Assembly (NCBI GenBank): GCA_021807965.1
Contig: JAKBCI010000019.1
Span: forward strand, 1 to 13,271
Source: Actinomycetes bacterium
Lineage (GTDB): Bacteria; Actinomycetota; Acidimicrobiia; Acidimicrobiales; RAAP-2
Direction of reading: 5' to 3'
DNA: 13,271 nt
The number at the start of each line of letters is the position of its first letter. The stretch's first letter is position 1. The notes under the pieces are model-generated. The model was not told the DNA's origin. It saw nothing but the letters and a program-made list of their open reading frames with translations, and did no database searches. Made by a program: the position numbers and the translations under genes. Shown in pieces: positions 1 through 7,618 of this stretch.

Positions 1-2243
1 CCCGTTCCCGGCGGCCCCTGGATCGCCACGAAGCTTTCGTCCAATCTGCCCACCCACCCAAGCATCTCGGAGAGATCGTCGCCGAATGTGATCGGCGCAT
101 GGCGCGGCTCGTCGGTGAAGCGCGGAGCGCGACGGTTAAGCAACTCGAGAGATACCCGGCTGGGCGGATCTCGCGGGTCCGGTTTCACAAGCTGTTCAGC
201 GAGATGGATCAGTACGCCCGGTTTTTCTCGCGGAGACACGTAGTCGTTGAGTGTGATGACGGACGGCACGACGCTGGAAGCTTGCGCCTCGGTTCGCCAC
301 GACAACGTCAGGTGCTTTGCCGCGCCGTTGAACGAGCGCAGATACCCGTATCCGCGCTCCGTTCCCTCCGCGGTGTACAGCACGCCTTTTCCCTTCTCGA
401 AACTTTGATCAACCAGCTGGTCGGGCCAGGTGAAGTCGGCTGAGCAACGGACGCCCCCGTCAGCCAGCGCACTCTCGTCGACTGAGCTGACTGCTTTCAG
501 GTTGGCGAGGTAGTCCCGATTCTCGTAGAGAATGGCGAAATCCGACGTCGCGTTTTCGAACTTCGGTGCGAGAGCTGCCGACCGTTCTCGCCGCCAGTAG
601 TTCAACAGGTCGCCAAGCAGTGACTCCGCGCTGCCGGCTCCAAACTCGTGCAGCGCCCCAACGAGCTCATCGGTGTCGACTGACGGCACCTCTTCGGCCA
701 ACACTGCGTCACGCCACGCCAGTTGGCCAGGTCGCTGTTCGATGAGCCAATCTCGCAGCGCCTTGGTCGCCATCACGTCATCTTCGTTGTACCGGGCAAT
801 CTCGTCGAGCAGCACGGCGTCGCCGGTCTTCATAAAAGCTTCGTACTCGACGATGGCCCCCGCACCTTTCTCGATGCCGCCACGGCGCACGAACCCGGCA
901 ACGGGCTCGAGCGACTTGAGGCCGTACGACTCCGCGCCAACTCGTACGGCATTTCGCACGACGTCGAACAGGTCGACGAACAAGCCCGTCTCGACCAACG
1001 ACGTCAGCGAGCCTTCCGACTCGGTCCCAGTTACCAGACGTTCGAGCGACGACCGTTCGGTGTGGTTGTAGTGGTATACGTGCATCCCGGGAAACGATCG
1101 GCGGCGCTCAGCGAAGAACGCAACGAGCCCGGCGATCATGGTTCGCTGTTGGCTCAAGTCGTGTGCCCAGCGTGCTTCGTACCGCCAGGTTCCATCATCG
1201 TCTAGGCGATACAGGCCCGCGAGGAAAAACAGGTCGTGCTGAGGACTCCAGAAGGGATGTCCTTCAAAGTCGAAGAAAACATCACCGTCGTCGGGCACCG
1301 GTAATTTCTGAAAGCCGTGCCCGTATACCGGATCCTCCCCTGGATCGATTAGCTCAAACACCGGCGCGGCTTGGGGCTCCTCGCGCGACGCCACCTGCAA
1401 CGTTGCCTGTCTGCGTAGGCGACGAAGGGCCTCGTCGCCTACGTTGGGAACCGCGTCCGCGCTGGTACTGAGTGTCGCAATGCGCTCGACGCCGGCCGCT
1501 TCGAGCGCGCGACGTTCAGACGGACGAATGTTGGCCACGTAAACGAGCGAATCTCGTCCGCGCCACTCTCGTTCGCATTCACCGGCGAACTCACAAATCT
1601 CACAGTGACGACACGGTTCTGGCTTGGTTCCCACCGACCCTTCGTACCTGAGCCGGTCAACCAATTGTTGGCGAAGTCGGCGCCAGTAGGGTCGATACTC
1701 TTCGACCACCAACGACTCCATTTCGCCCGAGCCCAGCCACAGGTGCATCTCGCGTGGTGGCCGTCCTACGTACTGTTCGATTGCGTCCGCATAGAAGCAC
1801 AGTTGCAGTACGTGACCGGGCTTCGCGGCAGACCTCGTCAACTTCGCGTCAATCGGCTCGTAATGGGCAAAACCCGACTCCGGGCTGCGCACGCGAACCA
1901 GAAAATCCGCAATGCCCCGAATGCCATTCACGAGAAACGGCATCTGATAGATAACGTCGTGCTCGGCACTCATGACGTCGGCGACCCTCGCCACCCACGC
2001 GTCGAAGGCCTCGTCAGGATTACGACCTGGCACGTAGTAGATAGATCGACCACTGTTTTCGAGATCACTCAAGCAGTTGCGTTCATGCACCATGCCTTTT
2101 TGGAGCAACAGTTCAGCCAACGACCCCATTGGCGTGGTCCGAGGGGCGAGCCGACCCGCGTCGAACTGGTTTTGCAAGGTCAACGAGTGCGCGCAGTCCA
2201 GCCACGCGGAGATCTTCGACGGGGTCAGCACCGGTTCGCTCAC
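1..2243 (-). CDS. TM0106-family RecB-like nuclease / RNase H-like exonuclease / helicase fusion (3' end outside window)
   Basis: An open frame of 747 codons runs to the window edge with no stop. I start it at the GTG at 2243, which has an AGGA-type ribosome site 5 nt upstream and yields the family N-terminus LTPSKISAWLDCAHSLTL. Residues about 5-225 form a PD-(D/E)XK nuclease: D113 in GIADF, D132-A-K134, and Q147/Y151 in QLCFYAD. C17 together with C214-x2-C217-x5-C223 (plus C211) reproduces the iron-sulfur pattern of Cas4, AddB and Dna2 nucleases. Residues about 315-500 are an RNase H-like DEDD exonuclease (RNase_H_2/YprB type): D325-F-E327, HVYHYNHTE, and YNEDDV with D488/D489. About 250 further residues lead to IQGPPGTG at the extreme edge, a helicase Walker A. 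The protein therefore probably continues for several hundred residues as an SF1 helicase. Family assignment is strong. A DNA-repair or defence role is inferred, and the substrate is unknown. Confidence 0.9.
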   Translation of the reverse strand, partial: MSEPVLTPSKISAWLDCAHSLTLQNQFDAGRLAPRTTPMGSLAELLLQKGMVHERNCLSDLENSGRSIYYVPGRNPDEAFDAWVARVADVMSAEHDVIYQMPFLVNGIRGIADFLVRVRSPESGFAHYEPIDAKLTRSAAKPGHVLQLCFYADAIEQYVGRPPREMHLWLGSGEMESLVVEEYRPYWRRLRQQLVDRLRYEGSVGTKPEPCRHCEICEFAGECEREWRGRDSLVYVANIRPSERRALEAAGVERIATLSTSADAVPNVGDEALRRLRRQATLQVASREEPQAAPVFELIDPGEDPVYGHGFQKLPVPDDGDVFFDFEGHPFWSPQHDLFFLAGLYRLDDDGTWRYEARWAHDLSQQRTMIAGLVAFFAERRRSFPGMHVYHYNHTERSSLERLVTGTESEGSLTSLVETGLFVDLFDVVRNAVRVGAESYGLKSLEPVAGFVRRGGIEKGAGAIVEYEAFMKTGDAVLLDEIARYNEDDVMATKALRDWLIEQRPGQLAWRDAVLAEEVPSVDTDELVGALHEFGAGSAESLLGDLLNYWRRERSAALAPKFENATSDFAILYENRDYLANLKAVSSVDESALADGGVRCSADFTWPDQLVDQSFEKGKGVLYTAEGTERGYGYLRSFNGAAKHLTLSWRTEAQASSVVPSVITLNDYVSPREKPGVLIHLAEQLVKPDPRDPPSRVSLELLNRRAPRFTDEPRHAPITFGDDLSEMLGWVGRLDESFVAIQGPPGT
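1414..1443. repeat. Perfect 12-bp inverted repeat with 6-nt loop inside the nuclease gene
   Basis: The arms CGTAGGCGACGA (1414-1425) and TCGTCGCCTACG (1432-1443) are exact reverse complements around AGGGCC. The repeat encodes part of the linker PNVGDEALRRLRR between the RecB-like nuclease and the RNase H-like domain. There is no T-tract, so it is not an intrinsic terminator for either strand. A 12-bp perfect stem with a short loop is rarer than expected by chance in a window this size, but codon constraint (repeated Arg and Gly-Asp codons) may explain it. Confidence 0.75.
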
Positions 2244-2248
2244 GTTAG

Positions 2249-2253
2249 TCCTC
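2249..2253 (-). promoter_or_regulatory. Ribosome binding site of the nuclease/helicase gene
   Basis: GAGGA on the minus strand lies 5 nt before the GTG at 2243. It decides the start, since no other start gives the family N-terminus. The 62-bp gap to the upstream ybaK-like gene shows no convincing promoter or T-tract terminator, so read-through from the arg operon is likely. Confidence 0.6.
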
Positions 2254-2305
2254 GTCGCACTCGCACCGACCCAGTCTCGCGTACCGCTGTGACAATTCGG
2301 CCGCT

Positions 2306-2800
2306 TCAGGCCACGCCAACGTCGAGTGGCGTGCCACGGGTCATGCGGACTAGGTCGTCGAACGTCGTCGCAAAGACGTAGTGCGGATGCCCACCAGCGG
2401 CCCAGATTTCCGGCCACGTCGCCAACGCTCGGTCGACGATCGTGGTCAGCGCGCTCGGATGTCCAACGGGCGCCACGCCTCCGATGGGCTGACCAGTATG
2501 GCGTCGGACGAAGTCGGCGTTCGCCCGCGTAGCGGAGTTCGCCCCGAAGTGTGCGGCCAGGCGATCAATGTCAACACGATGCCCGCCCGATGCCATCACC
2601 AGTATTGGCCTCTCGTCGACGACGAACACTAGCGAGTTGGCTACTTGTCCGATCTCGATACCCAATTGCGCCGCCGCGCTCGCCGCCGTGGGTGCCGGGT
2701 CAATCGTCTCGACGATCCGCGTCGCCACCCCCGCTTCGTCCAATGCTGCTTGCACACGTAGGCCGCTGGGATGCATGTGGACGATGGGTCTGACATTCAC
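2306..2800 (-). CDS. YbaK/ProX-type aminoacyl-tRNA deacylase family protein
   Basis: This 164-residue protein has the YbaK/EbsC (prolyl-tRNA synthetase-associated) fold signatures: ANSLVFVVDERPILVMASGGHRVD written in two parts as ANSLVFVV (54-61) and MASGGHRVD, then TGQPIGGVAPVGHP, and the C-terminal strand around IWAAGGHPHYVFAT. Relatives hydrolyse mischarged tRNA in trans, for example Cys- or Ala-tRNA(Pro). The exact substrate cannot be read here. The lysine that usually precedes the (T/S)LVF motif and is important in YbaK and ProXp-ala is Asn55, so either this is a divergent subfamily or editing activity differs. The start is GTG at 2800, which overlaps the argH stop by 4 bp (GTGA), implying translational coupling to the arg operon. 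An ATG at 2796 is out of frame. Confidence 0.85.
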   Translation of the reverse strand: MNVRPIVHMHPSGLRVQAALDEAGVATRIVETIDPAPTAASAAAQLGIEIGQVANSLVFVVDERPILVMASGGHRVDIDRLAAHFGANSATRANADFVRRHTGQPIGGVAPVGHPSALTTIVDRALATWPEIWAAGGHPHYVFATTFDDLVRMTRGTPLDVGVA

Positions 2801-4206
2801 GAGCCGGGTCCAGCGTTTTCGTCGCTACGCACCGCCGCCAAGCGTCGCCGCAAGTCAGCGACGACTCGGTGCCACGTTTCAGCCTGGGTGGGCCACGCCA
2901 CCGGTCCAGAAGCCCCACGGGACCGACGACTGCGAAGGGTCGCACCTGGCTCAAACGCGTCACGAAAGCTCGACAGTTCCGGCGTCTCCGCGATCACCTC
3001 TGGGAACGGCCGTCCCGATCGAACTGACTCGCCGACCGCGGCACCGACCGCGTCGTGAGCCTGACGAAACGGCACCCCTCGCTCCACCAGTCGTTCGGCG
3101 AGGTCGATGGCGGCCAAATACGGGTCGTCGGCACCTTGTCGAGCCACGTCACTGTGGAACGTCACGCTCCGGTACGCTCCGCGAAGGGCGTCGAGCACCA
3201 AAACCACGTTGCGCACTGAATCAAACAGGGGCTCCTTATCCTCTTGCAAGTCGCGGTTGTACGCGAGTGGCAATCCCTTCAGGACCACCAACAAACTTGT
3301 CAGGTTGCCGATGAATCGCCCCGCCTTGGCGCGGGCGAGCTCGGCGACGTCACTGTTCTTCTTGTGGGGCAGCATCGACGAACCGGTCGTGAACGCATCA
3401 CCCAGGGTGGCGAATCCGAATTCCGAACTCGTCCACAGAATGAGCTCCTCACCCATGCGCGACAGGTGCACGCCCAACAGCGCGATATCGAAGAGCGTCT
3501 CGGCGGCGAAATCCCGGTCGCTCACCGCATCCATCGAATTAGCGAACGCCCGGTCGAAGCCCAATAGTGCCGCCGTCGCTGCCGGGTCGATGGCGAGTGA
3601 CGTCCCCGCGAGGGCGCCCGCCCCCAGGGGTGATACGTTCAGTCGGCGCCGTGAATCGAGAAGACGATCAATGTCTCTGGTTAGGGACCATGCGTGTGCC
3701 GCCAGGTGATGCGCGAGCAAGACTGGCTGGGCGCGCTGGAGGTGCGTGTAGCCGGGGAGGTAGCGCTCGGGGTCCTGCTCACCGAGCTCCACCAACGTCT
3801 CGGCCAGTGCCAGGGTCCTCGACGCCACATTGACGAGCGCGTCGCGGACCCAGAGGCGCGTGGTCGTAGCGACTTGGTCATTGCGACTGCGCGCGGTGTG
3901 CAACTTGGCGCCGACCTCACCCGCGAGCTCGGTGACGCGCCGTTCGATCGCCATGTGAATGTCCTCGTCACCGCTGGCGCGCACGAAGACGCCGCGATCG
4001 AATTCACTCTCTACGGTGTCGAGAGCGTCGATCAGCGCAGTTCCCTCAACCTCGTCGAGCAGACCCGAGATCACCAAACCCCGGACGTGCGCTCTCGAAC
4101 CAACGATGTCGTAGTGGTACAACACGTGGTCAAACGGAAAACTTTCCGAGAGTCGCCAGAGTGAATCTGCCATCCCCGCATCGAACCGGCCATCCCACAG
4201 CGTCAT
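2797..4206 (-). CDS. argH: Argininosuccinate lyase
   Basis: This 469-residue enzyme catalyses the last step of arginine synthesis, splitting argininosuccinate into arginine and fumarate. Visible fumarase/aspartase superfamily features are the N-terminal LWDGRF (usually LWGGRF), TARSRNDQVATTTRLW (residues 104-119), GYTHLQRAQP with catalytic-type H155, and the signature loop GSSMLPHKKNSD beginning at G275, which carries the catalytic serine. Length matches the family. I chose the ATG at 4206 because it places LWDGRF at residue 3 and gives an ATGA overlap with the argG stop. An in-frame GTG at 4251 would add 15 residues not typical of the family. It is followed by the ybaK-like gene through a GTGA overlap. 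Expected to be cotranscribed from the argC promoter. Confidence 0.97.
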   Translation of the reverse strand: MTLWDGRFDAGMADSLWRLSESFPFDHVLYHYDIVGSRAHVRGLVISGLLDEVEGTALIDALDTVESEFDRGVFVRASGDEDIHMAIERRVTELAGEVGAKLHTARSRNDQVATTTRLWVRDALVNVASRTLALAETLVELGEQDPERYLPGYTHLQRAQPVLLAHHLAAHAWSLTRDIDRLLDSRRRLNVSPLGAGALAGTSLAIDPAATAALLGFDRAFANSMDAVSDRDFAAETLFDIALLGVHLSRMGEELILWTSSEFGFATLGDAFTTGSSMLPHKKNSDVAELARAKAGRFIGNLTSLLVVLKGLPLAYNRDLQEDKEPLFDSVRNVVLVLDALRGAYRSVTFHSDVARQGADDPYLAAIDLAERLVERGVPFRQAHDAVGAAVGESVRSGRPFPEVIAETPELSSFRDAFEPGATLRSRRSRGASGPVAWPTQAETWHRVVADLRRRLAAVRSDENAGPGS

Positions 4207-5426
4207 GATCGGGCGGGCGACGTGCCCTTCGTTCCTTGACGCGCCGCCCACGTCTTCACGCCAAGTCCGTAAATTCGTACGTAACCTTCGGAGTCGGCGT
4301 GGCGGAAGGTATCGGCGGCGTCGTACGTCGCCAAGCCGTAGTCGTACAGGGCCACATCGCTGCGACGCCCCACAACTCTCATCACGCCCGGCGGCTCGAA
4401 ACGAAGCCGAACTTCACCAGTGATGTGCCGTTGGGTCTCGGCAAAGAAGGCGTCTAGGGCCTGCTTCAGTGGCGAGTACCACATACCGTCGTAGACCAGT
4501 TCTGCCCAGCGAGGTTCCAAACGCGCCTTCTCGTGGTGCACGTCGCGCTCCAGGTTTAGATCCTCCAGATCGGCGTGCGCCGCGATGAGCGCCAGCGCCG
4601 CAGGGCACTCGTACACTTCTCGACTCTTAATACCGACCCGTCGATTCTCCACCATGTCAATGCGACCGAATCCAGTCGAACCGGCCCGGTGATTGAGCGA
4701 ACGAATGAGTTCGGCGAGCGGTATCTCGCGCCCGTCGAGCGCGATCGGGCGGCCTTCGCGGAACGTAATCGTCACCTCCACGGGATCCGACGCGGTCACC
4801 CTCGTGAGAGTGTACGGTTCGGTCGGCGGCTCGGCCCACGGGTCCTCCATCTCCCCGCACTCAATCGCGCGTCCCCACAAGTTCTCGTCAATCGAGTAGA
4901 TCTTCTCCTTCGTGGCGCGAATGGGAATATCCCACTTTTGGGCGTAGTCAACGGAGTCCGCCCGGGTCATACCCCAATTTCGTGCGGGCGCGAGAACTTC
5001 GAGGTCCGGAGCCAACGCGTGCGTGCCGACTTCGAAACGAACCTGGTCGTTGCCCTTGCCGGTGCAGCCGTGGGCAACGGCGGTCGCGTCGAACCGCCGC
5101 GCCTGCTCCACGAGATGTCGAACGATCACGGGGCGCGACAGCGCAGAGACCAGCGGGTACTTGCCCTCGTAGCGAGCGTTGGCGGCAATGGCCAACGCGC
5201 AGAATGACTCCGCCATCTCGTCTCGCGCGTCAACCACCACGCAGTCGACGGCCCCCGCGGCCAGGGCCCGCCGGGCGATGTCGTCGAAACTCTCTGAGCT
5301 GTCGGGATCCTGGCCCACGTCCACCAAGACGCAGATCACCTCGACACCCCACTCTTCCATCATCCAGCGAACCGCGACCGACGTGTCGAGTCCTCCGCTG
5401 TACGCCAACACCACGCGCTTCGTCAT
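4203..5426 (-). CDS. argG: Argininosuccinate synthase
   Basis: This 407-residue cytoplasmic enzyme joins citrulline and aspartate using ATP to give argininosuccinate. The N-terminus RVVLAYSGGLDTSVAVRW holds the PP-loop pyrophosphatase motif SGGLDTS. Further family motifs are YEGKYPLVSALSRPVI, AHGCTGKGNDQVRFE and EKIYSIDENLWGRAIECGE. Length and order are normal for a class I ArgG. The ATG at 5426 has a strong ribosome site and starts four codons before the conserved strand. The gap to argR is 25 bp, one of only two non-overlapping junctions in this operon, and its stop overlaps the argH start by 4 bp. Confidence 0.98.
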   Translation of the reverse strand: MTKRVVLAYSGGLDTSVAVRWMMEEWGVEVICVLVDVGQDPDSSESFDDIARRALAAGAVDCVVVDARDEMAESFCALAIAANARYEGKYPLVSALSRPVIVRHLVEQARRFDATAVAHGCTGKGNDQVRFEVGTHALAPDLEVLAPARNWGMTRADSVDYAQKWDIPIRATKEKIYSIDENLWGRAIECGEMEDPWAEPPTEPYTLTRVTASDPVEVTITFREGRPIALDGREIPLAELIRSLNHRAGSTGFGRIDMVENRRVGIKSREVYECPAALALIAAHADLEDLNLERDVHHEKARLEPRWAELVYDGMWYSPLKQALDAFFAETQRHITGEVRLRFEPPGVMRVVGRRSDVALYDYGLATYDAADTFRHADSEGYVRIYGLGVKTWAARQGTKGTSPARS

Positions 5427-5432
5427 CCGCTA

Positions 5433-5441
5433 CCCTCTTCC
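5433..5441 (-). promoter_or_regulatory. Ribosome binding site of argG
   Basis: The purine-rich GGAAGAGGG on the minus strand ends 6 nt before the argG ATG, inside the 25-bp argR-argG gap. It gives argG its own initiation signal where coupling by stop/start overlap is absent. Confidence 0.7.
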
Positions 5442-5451
5442 GTTCGACGCC

Positions 5452-5916
5452 TCAGTCCAGACCCGCCAGCTCTCGAAACTTCTTCGCCAGGCTCGCGCCA
5501 CCGTGCTCGTCGCTGGCGATGACCAACAGTGTGTCATCACCCGCCACACTACCGAGCACGCCGTCGAGGGCGCTGCGGTCCAGCGCCGAGGCCACTACGT
5601 GCGCGCAGCCCGGCGGCGTGCGCAGCACCACCAGGTTCGCCGAACTCTCCACTGACACGACCCACTCGCCCATCATTCGGCGGAGGTGATCGAGCGGCGG
5701 TGAACTAGTTCTCGACGCGCTCGACAACACGATTCGTCGCGATCCGTGCTCGTCTCTAACCTTGATAGTCCCAAGTTCCTGCAGATCACGCGTGACCGTG
5801 GCCTGCGTTGCCGTGATGCCCTCGTCCTGGAGTCGCGCCACGAGCTGCGCCGCGGTGGAGATCAGCTCGCGTTCGATCAACTCGCCAATTCGATGCTGGC
5901 GTTGCGTTTTGGTCAT
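5452..5916 (-). CDS. argR: Arginine repressor ArgR
   Basis: This 154-residue transcription factor binds ARG boxes as a hexamer when arginine is present. The N-terminal winged helix (residues about 1-65) carries the recognition segment ATQATVTRDLQELG, close to the family consensus SQATVSRDLxELG. The C-terminal oligomerisation and arginine-binding domain (about 85-150) shows LVVLRTPPGCAHVVASALD and LGSVAGDDTLLVI, including the GDDT loop at 126-129. The ATG at 5916 overlaps the argF stop by 4 bp and has AAGGA 9 nt upstream. Being encoded inside the operon it probably controls, it should be autoregulated through the ARG box upstream of argC. Confidence 0.97.
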   Translation of the reverse strand: MTKTQRQHRIGELIERELISTAAQLVARLQDEGITATQATVTRDLQELGTIKVRDEHGSRRIVLSSASRTSSPPLDHLRRMMGEWVVSVESSANLVVLRTPPGCAHVVASALDRSALDGVLGSVAGDDTLLVIASDEHGGASLAKKFRELAGLD

Positions 5917-6833
5917 CGTTCACCGTCCTTGATCCAGCGCAGTACTCCCAACATGGCCGAACGACGATGCGCGACTTGCTCCCACACGAGCGACCGCGGG
6001 CTATCGAGAACGGCGGAGGTTATCTCGTCACCGCGATGGGCAGGCAGGCAATGCAGCACGACCGAACTAGGTGAGGCTGCCTCGAGGAGATCCTCGTCGA
6101 GGCGGAACCCCGCGAGATCATCACGTCGACGCGCTGACTCGTCCTCGAGGCCCATGGAGACCCACGCATCGGTGTACACCACGTCAGCGCCGCGGACGGC
6201 GTCGCGGGCTGTGTCGGTGAGACGGAGCCGTCCCTCGGCAACCGCTGCCGGATCTTCCGCGGTGCCCGCCGCAAGCTGATACCGGTCCGGTGCGCCTACA
6301 CTCACCACCGCCCCTAGTCGCAACAGCGCGACCGCCAGCGATCGCGTGACGTTGGTGGCGTCGCCCACGTACGCCACTCGCAGGCCGCTCAGCTGCGTCA
6401 CATCCCCACCGGCGAAGTGATCCGCTATCGTCAAGACGTCCGCGATCGCCTGCGTGGGGTGGGCCACGTCACTGAGCAGGTTGACCAGTGACAGGCGTCC
6501 ATCGGTCACCTGACGAATGCGACCGAACACTGAATGGTCGCGTACGCGCATCGCGCAGATTGAGAAGAACTGCTCGAGGGTACGCCCAACGTCCTCGGCC
6601 GACTCCCGCGTGTCAAGGCCAATCTCGTCGTCGCCGAAGAACGTCGCGAAGCCACCGAGTTCGTGCACGGCGCTCGAGCACGCGGCGCGCGTGCGAAGGC
6701 TCGGACGTTCAAACACGAGCGCTACGCCCTGCCCGTCGAGCAGCGAGTCGTCAACCGGCGTCCGCGCCGCGTCGTAGATCGCCGCGAGCTCGGCGTTAGC
6801 GAGCTCGCTGATGGTGACGACGTGTCGGCTCAT
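5913..6833 (-). CDS. argF: Ornithine carbamoyltransferase
   Basis: This 306-residue enzyme makes citrulline from ornithine and carbamoyl phosphate. The carbamoyl-phosphate site is FERPSLRTR (41-49). The second position usually seen as K in FxKxSxRTR is R43, a conservative change. Other family motifs are AMRVRDH (94-100), the HPTQ form of HPxQ (125-128), DAWVSMG (222-228) for ornithine binding, and HCLP (261-264). The intact SMG loop argues against an acetylornithine carbamoyltransferase. The start is ATG at 6833 with a strong GGAGG 7 nt upstream and an ATGA overlap with the argB stop. Length is slightly short but normal. Confidence 0.96.
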   Translation of the reverse strand: MSRHVVTISELANAELAAIYDAARTPVDDSLLDGQGVALVFERPSLRTRAACSSAVHELGGFATFFGDDEIGLDTRESAEDVGRTLEQFFSICAMRVRDHSVFGRIRQVTDGRLSLVNLLSDVAHPTQAIADVLTIADHFAGGDVTQLSGLRVAYVGDATNVTRSLAVALLRLGAVVSVGAPDRYQLAAGTAEDPAAVAEGRLRLTDTARDAVRGADVVYTDAWVSMGLEDESARRRDDLAGFRLDEDLLEAASPSSVVLHCLPAHRGDEITSAVLDSPRSLVWEQVAHRRSAMLGVLRWIKDGER

Positions 6834-7618
6834 GGTCCCACCTCCGTTGTTGGCGCGTCGCCCGACAGCACGCCCGCGAGCGCGTGGCGACGAGTTCCAC
6901 TCGCGAGCACCACGCGACGCGCACCGGCCGTCAGTGCATCCAGCGCCGCCGCGACTTTGGGGAGCATGCCGTCGCGGATCGCTCCCGACGCAACCAACTC
7001 GCGAACGCGTTGCTCGGTGAGGTGGTCCTGCACGGTCGCGGGGTCAGCTGGGTCACTCCGTACCTGATCGACGTCGCTCAGTAGTACCAGCGCGTCGGCG
7101 TCCACGGCCCTCGCGATCGCCCCAGCGACCGTGTCGGCGTTGCAATTCACCAGATGGCCCTCATCGTCAACGCCAATCGAACTCACCACCGGCGTCCATC
7201 GCGCCAGCTGCAGTGACGTCAGCAGCTCGCCGCGAACGCGCAGCGACGTCGCGACCTGTCCCCACGGGGGGCCGAGCGGTGTGCCGACCACTAGGTTTCC
7301 GTCGGCCCCGCTCAGCCCGATTGACGACAGCCCCGCGTGCTGAAGCGACGCCGTCAGTTGCGTATTCACCCACGCGAGCGCCATTGCGACGTATCGCATG
7401 GTTCGCTCATCGGTGACGCGCAGCCCGTCAACGAAGTCGCTGGGCGCGTCCACCTCGCCTAAGAGTGCCGCGATCTGCGGTCCGCCGCCGTGAACGATCA
7501 CGGTTGATGTCTCGGCCGCGATGGCCCCCACGTCATGCGCCAAATCACGAAGGACCCGCGACGACGAGTCGAGCCGGTCGAGCGCGTGGCCACCGATCTT
7601 CACCACGAGACGTTTCAC
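6830..7618 (-). CDS. argB: Acetylglutamate kinase, short E. coli-like form
   Basis: This 262-residue amino acid kinase phosphorylates N-acetylglutamate, the second step of ornithine synthesis. Motifs are VVKIGG (5-10) at the extreme N-terminus, IVHGGGPQ, DGLRVTD, VVSSIGVDDEGHLVNCNAD, LLSDVD and IRDGMLPKV. The GTG at 7618 overlaps the argC stop (GTGA) and leaves no room for the roughly 20-residue N-terminal helix that makes arginine-inhibited kinases hexameric. The VVSSIGV-DEG segment and the VLASGTRRHAL C-terminus resemble the E. coli enzyme more than the mycobacterial form, as I recall both. A longer in-frame start at 7780 lies deep inside argC and its product has no family character. Confidence 0.95.
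   Translation of the reverse strand: MKRLVVKIGGHALDRLDSSSRVLRDLAHDVGAIAAETSTVIVHGGGPQIAALLGEVDAPSDFVDGLRVTDERTMRYVAMALAWVNTQLTASLQHAGLSSIGLSGADGNLVVGTPLGPPWGQVATSLRVRGELLTSLQLARWTPVVSSIGVDDEGHLVNCNADTVAGAIARAVDADALVLLSDVDQVRSDPADPATVQDHLTEQRVRELVASGAIRDGMLPKVAAALDALTAGARRVVLASGTRRHALAGVLSGDAPTTEVGP
6841..6845 (-). promoter_or_regulatory. Ribosome binding site of argF
   Basis: A canonical GGAGG on the minus strand lies 7 nt before the argF ATG, embedded in the last codons of argB. It is the best Shine-Dalgarno match I noted in the window. Confidence 0.75.

Noticed and set aside
1605..2381. Long plus-strand open frames opposite the nuclease gene (also 99-443, 723-1205)
   Set aside because: Their products lack any recognisable motifs and are rich in Arg, Pro and His, as expected of antisense frames in GC-rich DNA. 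The minus strand carries a continuous 747-codon frame with clear domain motifs.
4207..4251. Upstream GTG start for argH at 4251
   Set aside because: It adds 15 residues before the conserved LWDGRF N-terminus and a 49-bp overlap with argG. The ATG at 4206 matches the family and the local ATGA overlap pattern.
5913..6833. N-acetylornithine carbamoyltransferase instead of ArgF
   Set aside because: The DAWVSMG ornithine-binding loop typical of ornithine carbamoyltransferases is intact.
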